Assembly: GCF_037975215.1 (NCBI RefSeq)
Contig: NZ_CP150239.1
Span: 2,456,001 to 2,520,000, forward strand
Direction of reading: 5' to 3'
Source of the DNA: Solibacillus sp. FSL R5-0449
GTDB lineage: Bacteria; Bacillota; Bacilli; Bacillales_A; Planococcaceae
DNA: 64,000 nucleotides
The notes under the pieces were generated by a model, which was given only the letters and a program-made list of their open reading frames with translations, was not told the origin of the DNA and did not search any database. The translations under genes and the position numbers were made by a program. Within the stretch, counting starts at the first letter, position 1. Each line of letters begins with the position of its first letter. Of the stretch, positions 18,725-26,394 are shown piece after piece.

Positions 18725-19204
18725 ATGTTTGGAAATATTACTTATAACGGGACTTTGACAGAACAGTACGAACTGCTTTCTAAACAGTTGGATGCATTGC
18801 TGGAAGGGGAAAAAAACTTAATCGCTAACTTAAGTAACGCTTCCGCTTTATTAAATACTTTTTTAAAGGAAATTAACTGGGTTGGATTTTATTTAATGGA
18901 TGAAGGCGAATTGGTACTTGGACCATTCCAGGGCTTGCCTGCTTGTGTTCGAATTCCTGTAGGTCGCGGTGTTTGTGGCACAACCGTTGCAAAAGAACAG
19001 ACAATGGTTGTAGACGATGTACACGCTTTCCCAGGTCATATTGCTTGTGACGCTGCATCCAAATCGGAAATCGTTATTCCTTTAATTAAAAATGGAGTCG
19101 TTTTAGGCGTTTTAGATATTGATAGCCCGATTGAAGCACGTTTTACTACCGAAGATAAAGATGGTTTGGAAAAATTCGTGAATATACTGTTAAAGCATAT
19201 TTAA
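18725..19204 (+). CDS. ytsP: Free methionine-(R)-sulfoxide reductase, GAF type (YtsP)
   Basis: 159 residues, a single GAF domain of the fRMsr family that reduces free methionine-R-sulfoxide with thioredoxin. The three conserved cysteines are present in LPACVRIPVG, GRGVCGTT and HIACDAAS, and the DIDSP motif closes the sheet. TTGGAGGATTT precedes the ATG. It lies right behind hisJ and is closed by a terminator. In B. subtilis a TetR-type gene (refZ/yttP) lies between the two; here it is absent. Confidence 0.94.
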   Translation: MFGNITYNGTLTEQYELLSKQLDALLEGEKNLIANLSNASALLNTFLKEINWVGFYLMDEGELVLGPFQGLPACVRIPVGRGVCGTTVAKEQTMVVDDVHAFPGHIACDAASKSEIVIPLIKNGVVLGVLDIDSPIEARFTTEDKDGLEKFVNILLKHI

Positions 19205-19211
19205 TTGCTAA

Positions 19212-19250
19212 AAAGGGAGTGCCCGAAAAATAATTCCGGGTACTCCCTTT
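19212..19250. terminator. Terminator between ytsP and dgcP
   Basis: AAAGGGAGTGCCCG pairs with CGGGTACTCCCTTT around a short AT-rich loop. It sits between convergent genes and overlaps the dgcP stop codon, so it probably acts in both directions. Confidence 0.85.
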
Positions 19251-21111
19251 AACATTGTAGTTCCATTGGTTTTTCATATACACATAGTCGGTTTTTTCCG
19301 TTTCGTTTTGCATGGTAAAGTGCAATATCAGCTTGCAAAAACATATTTTTAAAATCCGGACGGCTGCTCTTATGCCACGTAATCATACCCGCAGAAACCG
19401 TAACTGAAGGATTTGTTACATTTGGCACCATCTGTACAATCCCATCAGAAATTTCAATTGCCTCTCTTTCTGAAATATTCGGAATATAGATAGCGAGTTC
19501 TTCACCACCCCAGCGTGAGCATATGCCTCTTTTTCCTATTTCACTTTGGAGTCGCTTAGCTATTTGTACGATTACATCATCTCCAACTTGATGGCCGTAT
19601 GTGTCATTAACTTTTTTAAAGTTATCAATATCAATTAACAGGAACATCCCTGAATCTTCCTTTTGAATTGCCTTTTCCACGTATGCATCGGAGTAACTTC
19701 TAGCGTAAAGCTTTGTTAAATGGTCTCGATCCACCATTTCCTGAAGCTGTTCACGCAATACCGAATTGGAAATTGCTAAAGAGGAATGATGAATAAGTGA
19801 TTGCATTAATTTGAAGCTATCAAAGGAGAAGAAATATGGTTCTTTATGCAATACAATGCTAAACCCGATAATATCTTCTTCTACAATCATTGGAATGGCC
19901 ATGATCGATTTATACTCAATGTCCCCTGAAATAAGACGGCTGAAATCAGCAATAAATAATGGGTCTTGTGTCGATTGAAAATGTTTTTCCACATGCTGAA
20001 TATATACATTACACGCTATATGATTGAAAAGGTCTGTACAAGCTTCAGTCAAAATATACTTGTCATCTTCTTTAAAAAGGAATCCTAACTCCATCGGCTG
20101 AAACGATTTCATCATTTGCTTTTGTAAAAATAATAGCATTTCACTGATTGTTAATTTCATATTTAAACGATGGGAAGTTTCATTGATCAACTGCAAATCC
20201 GTGATGAGACGATGTGATTGATGATAGAGTTTTGCGTTTTCCAAAGCATTTCCTGAAGCTTGGGCAAGCATGCGGATAAATTCTTTTTCTGAACTTGCAA
20301 ATGGGTAATTGATAGGTGCTTTCACCTGTAAAATTCCGTATATGGCTTGTCTCCCTTTTATAGGAACATTCAATAATCGGCGGTTTTGTTCAACAGCTAT
20401 ATCCTCATTCAATTCTCCCGATACGAAAGACTCAATGGTTGCTGGCCGCTCCGACAAATAGTCGAAAGGTTTTATTTTCACTCTCGTTTGACGGTCTTGG
20501 TCATTCGATAAAATCAGTTCAACTTCCAGACCAGGAAAATTCTCTTCAATTGTAACAAGCACATTTTCCAAAATTACATCAATATCCATCGTCGAATGGA
20601 AAAGATCGGTCATACCGTACAATTTACGGTATTTTTGTTCATTCGAATAAACTTCATATTTTGAAGTTAAAAATGAATAGGAACCAGATATCGCACTTAC
20701 AATATCTTCTGTCAGCACTTTTTCAATAGGTGCGTTTACTGGATTATATTTAAATATAATAATAGCTTCTATTTTATCGTTTATTATAAGTGGCATAACA
20801 TCCGTATGGTTTGCAAAATACGGCTGCTCTCTTAAAAACCCTGGTAACTTCACAACTTTATTACCGTTAAAATAGGGTTGTATTAAATCTAATGTTACAT
20901 CAACATTCAGCAGTTCTAAGTTGTCGATCGGTTTCAATTTATTTTCGCTTACATGAAATAAAAAACAATGTTCCATATCAAAGTGTTTTATTAGGCATTC
21001 TTCTAATAGGAAAAAGTAATCATAAAATTTACTTCGTTGTAATTTCGTCTTCATACAAAGGCTTAAAATATCCGATTTAAATTGATCAATCTTTTGTTGA
21101 TTTTCCACCAT
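19249..21111 (-). CDS. dgcP: Diguanylate cyclase with GAF domains (DgcP/YtrP)
   Basis: Makes cyclic di-GMP from GTP. I start at 21111, after AAAAGGTGATTTA, giving 620 residues. Two to three GAF-like sensor domains fill about 40-465. The GGDEF domain (about 475-610) shows DHLTKLYARS, the metal aspartate in LLIDIDNFKKVNDTYGH, and the active loop as GGEEL at 535-539, which is a permitted variant. The inhibitory I-site RxxD before the loop is not present. The B. subtilis homologue DgcP also lies between ytsP and rpsD. No membrane segment is seen. Confidence 0.92.
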   Translation of the reverse strand: MVENQQKIDQFKSDILSLCMKTKLQRSKFYDYFFLLEECLIKHFDMEHCFLFHVSENKLKPIDNLELLNVDVTLDLIQPYFNGNKVVKLPGFLREQPYFANHTDVMPLIINDKIEAIIIFKYNPVNAPIEKVLTEDIVSAISGSYSFLTSKYEVYSNEQKYRKLYGMTDLFHSTMDIDVILENVLVTIEENFPGLEVELILSNDQDRQTRVKIKPFDYLSERPATIESFVSGELNEDIAVEQNRRLLNVPIKGRQAIYGILQVKAPINYPFASSEKEFIRMLAQASGNALENAKLYHQSHRLITDLQLINETSHRLNMKLTISEMLLFLQKQMMKSFQPMELGFLFKEDDKYILTEACTDLFNHIACNVYIQHVEKHFQSTQDPLFIADFSRLISGDIEYKSIMAIPMIVEEDIIGFSIVLHKEPYFFSFDSFKLMQSLIHHSSLAISNSVLREQLQEMVDRDHLTKLYARSYSDAYVEKAIQKEDSGMFLLIDIDNFKKVNDTYGHQVGDDVIVQIAKRLQSEIGKRGICSRWGGEELAIYIPNISEREAIEISDGIVQMVPNVTNPSVTVSAGMITWHKSSRPDFKNMFLQADIALYHAKRNGKNRLCVYEKPMELQC

Positions 21112-21368
21112 TAAATCACCTTTTCTTTTACTATTGCAATGTCGGTTCTTTTCACTTAACCACAAGTATACACATTTTATGCCTTATTGACTATTTAATT
21201 TTGTTATATTTTTCTAATAAACACCTCCATTTGCATTGTTTTTCGAACATTCAAGCATTTTACCGTTCTTATCCACTACCCAGTTTTATGCTTAAATACC
21301 CATACAAATGATCATTTATTTTTATTTTTCATTCCCTCTTAATATATTCAAAAAGTAATACACCTTTG

Positions 21369-21397
21369 TTGACGAATAGATAAAAAAAAGATACAAT
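21369..21397 (+). promoter_or_regulatory. Sigma-A promoter of rpsD
   Basis: TTGACG (21369-21374) and TACAAT (21392-21397) are 17 nt apart, near consensus. Transcription would start about 21404, leaving a leader of about 190 nt. The 21112-21368 stretch upstream holds a weaker leftward candidate for dgcP (TAGTCA-N17-TATACT) and no gene. Confidence 0.85.
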
Positions 21398-21404
21398 AGC
21401 CTTT

Positions 21405-21596
21405 GTGTAAAATGAATGCAGTAGTTGTATAACTTAAATGTAGTATTTTATTCCTTCTGTTTAGACAGAATGGTGTATTGTGTAACCCTTTCGGCTGCAT
21501 GGGCGAAGATACATGAAAATAGAATACCGTTTAATGTCGGGTACAACTGGTTTTTTCTTTTACAACAAAAACCAATTTTAAGGAGGAGACACAATT
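21405..21596 (+). ncRNA. rpsD (S4) leader, probable autoregulatory RNA
   Basis: About 190 untranslated nucleotides precede rpsD. Several pairings are possible. The clearest is AACTGGTTTTTT with AAAAACCAATT, immediately 5' of AAGGAGGAG, so it could control access to the ribosome site. In B. subtilis S4 is known to repress its own mRNA through a structured leader. The exact fold here is not worked out. Confidence 0.6.
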
Positions 21597-22199
21597 ATGT
21601 CTCGTTATACAGGTCCATCTTGGAAACTATCTCGTCGTCTTGGTATTTCATTAAGCGGCACAGGTAAAGAAATCGCAAAACGCCCTTACGCACCAGGTCA
21701 ACACGGCCCGAACTCTCGTGGTAAAAAATCAGAGTACGGTCTACAATTAACTGAAAAGCAAAAATTACGTCATATGTACGGTATGACTGAACGTCAATTC
21801 AAAAACACTTACCTACGTGCTGGTAAATTACAAGGTGTACACGGTGAAAACTTCATGATCTTACTTGAAACTCGCCTTGACAACTTAGTTTACCGTTTAG
21901 GTTTAGCTCGCACTCGTCGTGCAGCTCGTCAATTAGTTAACCACGGTCACATCTTAGTTGATGGTAACCGCGTTGACATCCCATCTTACTCAGTAAAACC
22001 AGGTCAAACAATCTCTTTACGTGAGAAATCAGCTAACCTTTCAGTTGTTGCTGAATCAATCGAAGTAAACAGCTTCGTACCAGAATATTTATCATTCGAT
22101 GCAGACTCTAAAGTAGGTACTTTCGTACGTTTACCAGAGCGCTCTGAATTATCTTCTGAAATCAACGAACAGTTCATCGTAGAGTTCTACTCTCGTTAA
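21597..22199 (+). CDS. rpsD: 30S ribosomal protein S4
   Basis: 200 residues. Primary 16S rRNA binder that starts assembly of the 30S body and also a translational repressor. The N-terminal [15 protein letters not shown] and the S4 RNA-binding domain (about 91-155, with [31 protein letters not shown]) are typical. It lacks the four-cysteine zinc knuckle near the N-terminus that some bacterial S4 proteins carry. Codon use is strongly biased to A/T-ending preferred codons, as for highly expressed genes. It is monocistronic with its own promoter and terminator. Confidence 0.99.
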   Translation: MSRYTGPSWKLSRRLGISLSGTGKEIAKRPYAPGQHGPNSRGKKSEYGLQLTEKQKLRHMYGMTERQFKNTYLRAGKLQGVHGENFMILLETRLDNLVYRLGLARTRRAARQLVNHGHILVDGNRVDIPSYSVKPGQTISLREKSANLSVVAESIEVNSFVPEYLSFDADSKVGTFVRLPERSELSSEINEQFIVEFYSR

Positions 22200-22227
22200 T
22201 CTTTCGAGCTTCAGATATATTCGAATC

Positions 22228-22269
22228 AAACCATCAAGCCCTGTTCATCAGGTGCCTGGTGGTTTTTTT
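22228..22269 (+). terminator. Terminator downstream of rpsD
   Basis: AAACCATCA pairs with TGGTGGTTT (one T-G pair), with an inner GCC/GGTGCC pairing, followed by a seven-T run. Confidence 0.8.
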
Positions 22270-22356
22270 GCATTAAATAATTTTTTGAAATTTGTTCAAT
22301 CGCCCCGGTCAACCTTGCTTCGTTGAATAGGATAACGAGGAAAGGGGGTGAATTTA

Positions 22357-22509
22357 ATGGGTTACGGATATGAAGGGTATCAACAACAACCAAACTACGG
22401 TGGTTACGGCTGTGGTGGCGGTAACAGCGGTGGTAACAGCTCAACTTTCGTTCTGATCGTTGTTCTATTCATTCTTTTAATTATTGTAGGCGCTACTTTC
22501 GCTTACTAA
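22357..22509 (+). CDS. YjcZ/SscA-type tiny transmembrane sporulation peptide
   Basis: 50 residues, not covered by longer-frame predictions. The strong site AAAGGGGGTGAATTTA precedes the ATG. The sequence has a Gly/Tyr/Gln-rich N-terminal half (MGYGYEGYQQQPNYGGYG) with one cysteine, and a C-terminal hydrophobic helix with FVLIVVLFILLIIVG. That helix is the hallmark of the tiny-transmembrane family found in spore-formers, where SscA of B. subtilis takes part in spore coat assembly. It is followed by its own terminator. Its role here is inferred from the family. Confidence 0.88.
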   Translation: MGYGYEGYQQQPNYGGYGCGGGNSGGNSSTFVLIVVLFILLIIVGATFAY

Positions 22510-22582
22510 TAGCATCGATCACAAAAATTCTTTAGCTAGCCAGAAATAATTCCAACTACTTATTACTGTTTTTCACGCCATT

Positions 22583-22610
22583 AGGGTCACTTCCCCCAGT
22601 GACCCTTTTA
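22583..22610 (+). terminator. Terminator downstream of the YjcZ-type gene
   Basis: AGGGTCACT pairs with AGTGACCCT around TCCCCC, followed by TTTTAATTTT. Confidence 0.85.
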
Positions 22611-22681
22611 ATTTTAAGTTCCGTGACAATTTATTCAGCTTTTTCCTTTATACTTAGACGACATACAGCCTGCTAGCAACA

Positions 22682-22720
22682 AAAAAGATGCTGTACGCTA
22701 ATTTAGCGGCAGCATCTTTT
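22682..22720 (-). terminator. Terminator downstream of the Yip1 gene
   Basis: AAAAGATGCTG pairs with CAGCATCTTTT, with an inner CGCTAA/TTAGCG pairing, and T runs on the - strand side. Confidence 0.85.
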
Positions 22721-22758
22721 AACTATATTTTAAACACATAACATTATTAAAATGTATT

Positions 22759-23373
22759 TTAGTAAAACAAAAAGTACATTGCTCCTAATACAGCAATTAC
22801 TATAAATGAAGCAAAAAATGCTTTCAATTTCGAAATGTGGTGGACTTCTGAAATTCCAATCACGGTAATGACATATGTCCAAATACTGCTAATAATAATC
22901 AGTATTCCGCAAACAAATTGCAGGATCAAATCACCTAATGATGTTTCCATATAAGAAATCGAGAAAAATGACTGTGGTGCGAACTGCATCCAGAAAAGCA
23001 GTACCGGCAATATCCAAATATAAGGAATCATTGTCATACTAATCATGCGGAACATTTCTTTAAATTTCCCTACACCACCAAACGCTTTTGCTGATAGTGT
23101 CAATACACCTGCCGATAAGACGGTAGAAAGAAAGTACAGTATTAGACTAACTAGAAATGTTGAATAGACGATATCCCCCAATGTAAATTGTCCTGTAAAT
23201 TCTTCACCGATAAAGCCGGTTAAATTGCTAGCAAATACTCCGATAATACCAACGAAAATGAAATAAGATAACTTTTTAGTTGTTAACACATAACGAATAG
23301 TATCTCGGGGTTTAACAGCAATGCTTAATATGGCATGTCGATCATCGACTGTGCCCGTTAATTGCTCACTCAA
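22759..23373 (-). CDS. Yip1-domain membrane protein
   Basis: 204 residues with five probable membrane helices (about 36-55, 70-93, 110-130, 145-168 and 183-203). The short soluble N-terminus carries AVKPRDTIRYVLTTKK, the usual amphipathic lead of bacterial Yip1 proteins. Function is unknown in bacteria. The start is TTG, 7 nt after TAGGGGGA; the ATG nearer the site stops after three codons. It lies 97 bp downstream of the PstS-like gene on the same strand with no hairpin between, so both may be one unit. Confidence 0.8.
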   Translation of the reverse strand: MSEQLTGTVDDRHAILSIAVKPRDTIRYVLTTKKLSYFIFVGIIGVFASNLTGFIGEEFTGQFTLGDIVYSTFLVSLILYFLSTVLSAGVLTLSAKAFGGVGKFKEMFRMISMTMIPYIWILPVLLFWMQFAPQSFFSISYMETSLGDLILQFVCGILIIISSIWTYVITVIGISEVHHISKLKAFFASFIVIAVLGAMYFLFY

Positions 23374-23470
23374 AATAACATCCCCCTAAAAATATGTATA
23401 CATTCTATTATACTGATACTTTTAAGGTGATACAAAATTATTGCTCCTTTAGTAGCATACCAATCTTTTG

Positions 23471-24643
23471 CTATTCGCCAGATTTAAGAGATACATAGCC
23501 AGCCTTTTCGACTAATGCCTGCCCTTCTTCCGAAAGCACCCAATCAATCAGTTCCTTAGCATTTCCTGTTGGCTCGCCTGCTGTCACAATATAAAATTCG
23601 GAAGCTATCGGATACGTATTGTTGCGAATCGTTTCTCTTGTCGGTGCAACTCCATCGATTTCCAAAAGTTTGATTTCTTTATTTTTAACCATCTCATTTG
23701 AATAGTAGCGGAAAGTATAGCCGATTGCATTTTTATAATTTTTGTATCGGGACACTTCATTGATAATTCCGCCCATTCCAGTCGCTATATCTTCCGTTGG
23801 TGCTTCCATCAATGGAGTATCTCCCATAAGCCGTTGAAGGGCTGTCTGTGATCCGCTGTCCTCGGGTCTTTGGAATGCCCTGATTGAATCATCTTTTCCG
23901 CCCACTTCTGACCAGTTTGTAATTTCCCCAGCATAGATTCCCTTAATTTGATCGAGCGATAAACGATTGACTTTATTTTTACTGTTGACGAAAAAGACAA
24001 ATGCTTCTTTTCCGATTGGTGTCAGATGAAGTTTAATCCCCTGTTGTTTAGCCTGGTTAATTTGCGCATCGGAAGGACCCGCTGCAAAAATCATGTCCGT
24101 CTTTCCGAAAATCAGATTTGTATAGGCTTCATGCGTCTGGTTGACCATAACTTCACTTTTGTAGGGATTGTATTCTTTTTCTGGATATACATGCTCTGTA
24201 ATGGCGGCATACAATGGATACAATGCGGTTGCGCCATCCATCTTCGGTAAAGGTTCCTCTAGCTTTAAAGTAGGCTCATTCTCCAATTGAACTAATTTAT
24301 TTTCATCTGTAAATGGCTCATATTGGTAAATATTCACTTCTGCATCAACAGTCGGCACCCTATTATCGAACCATTTATAAACAGGTTGTATCAAACAGAC
24401 GACTAAAATGATTCCGGCAATCGTCCAAAAGATTTTTATACGTTTTCTATTTTTATAAAATACATCAAAAAGCACAAGCACATAACCAATGTATATAATG
24501 ACCGCAGCGGAAATGATGAACGGTATAAAGTGAATGTTACCGCTAAACGCTACCATAAATAATAATATGAAAGTAAAAAAGCTGACAGTCAGTAAGACAA
24601 AAATGGAAACGACAATTTTCCATAAATACGATTTATTTCCCAA
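23471..24643 (-). CDS. Membrane-anchored PstS-like substrate-binding protein
   Basis: About 390 residues. Three N-terminal membrane helices (about 7-28, 33-55 and 66-85) replace the signal peptide of normal PstS. The outer part has a type II periplasmic-binding fold of the phosphate family: MDGATALYPLY, GKTDMIFAAGPSD, INRLSLDQIKGIYAGEITNWSEVGG (about 220-245) and RPEDSGSQTAL. A GTG at 24652 touches the AGGGG; the TTG at 24643 has a proper 6-nt spacing, so I prefer it. No pstCAB, phoU or phosphatase is near. It may sense or capture an anion without a transporter; that is inference. Confidence 0.82.
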   Translation of the reverse strand: MGNKSYLWKIVVSIFVLLTVSFFTFILLFMVAFSGNIHFIPFIISAAVIIYIGYVLVLFDVFYKNRKRIKIFWTIAGIILVVCLIQPVYKWFDNRVPTVDAEVNIYQYEPFTDENKLVQLENEPTLKLEEPLPKMDGATALYPLYAAITEHVYPEKEYNPYKSEVMVNQTHEAYTNLIFGKTDMIFAAGPSDAQINQAKQQGIKLHLTPIGKEAFVFFVNSKNKVNRLSLDQIKGIYAGEITNWSEVGGKDDSIRAFQRPEDSGSQTALQRLMGDTPLMEAPTEDIATGMGGIINEVSRYKNYKNAIGYTFRYYSNEMVKNKEIKLLEIDGVAPTRETIRNNTYPIASEFYIVTAGEPTGNAKELIDWVLSEEGQALVEKAGYVSLKSGE

Positions 24644-24696
24644 TATTATCACCCCTATCCTATACCTTCTTTATGAAACAGGAAACTCCTTTTAAA

Positions 24697-24734
24697 AAAA
24701 CGTCTTGGAAAACTGCTGCCTTCCAAGACGTTTT
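24697..24734 (-). terminator. Terminator downstream of tyrS
   Basis: AAAACGTCTTGGAA pairs perfectly with TTCCAAGACGTTTT around a 10-nt loop; on the - strand a T run follows. Confidence 0.9.
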
Positions 24735-24741
24735 ATTTTAA

Positions 24742-26028
<1,287 letters not shown>

Positions 26029-26065
26029 TTACATGATGCGTCATTTACTTGTAAGGAAACGAAAA

Positions 26066-26298
26066 ACGTCCCTACACGCAAATGCATGCAGGGACGTCAA
26101 AATATTATTTAACGCGGTACCACCCGGCTTGAAGAAATTTCAGTCTTTCTTCCACTTTAAGCGTCTATAACGTGACGATCCGTTCAGGCTCCAAGTACGT
26201 AATTCATAAATGCGCTATGTCTAGCTTTCACCAACCGCTAGCTCTCTATGCAGGGAACACATTTATTACTGCAAACTCTTCGTTGCCTGAAATTTATA
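26066..26298 (-). promoter_or_regulatory. Tyr T-box riboswitch upstream of tyrS
   Basis: On the - strand the conserved T-box core GGGTGGTACCGCG lies at about 26111-26126, followed by a terminator stem GACGTCCCTGCATGC / GCGTGTAGGGACGT at 26066-26100. Stem I carries an AGTA element and a distal loop with GGTTGGTGAAA, and a TAC triplet (Tyr codon) occurs in the expected specifier region (GAATTACGTAC). Uncharged tRNA-Tyr would stabilise the antiterminator and allow tyrS expression. Confidence 0.92.
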
Positions 26299-26304
26299 TT
26301 TTCT

Positions 26305-26332
26305 ATTCTACCTAGAAAATAGTTGATGTCAA
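26305..26332 (-). promoter_or_regulatory. Sigma-A promoter of tyrS
   Basis: TTGACA (26332-26327) and TAGAAT (26310-26305) are 16 nt apart on the - strand, giving a start about 26298 and a leader of about 285 nt. A rightward TATAAT at 26363-26368 serves the divergent PBP gene. Confidence 0.85.
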
Positions 26333-26394
26333 TATTTATATTCGTTTATATCTCAAATATGCTATAATAAACAAGATTTTAGGAGGTCGATGAT

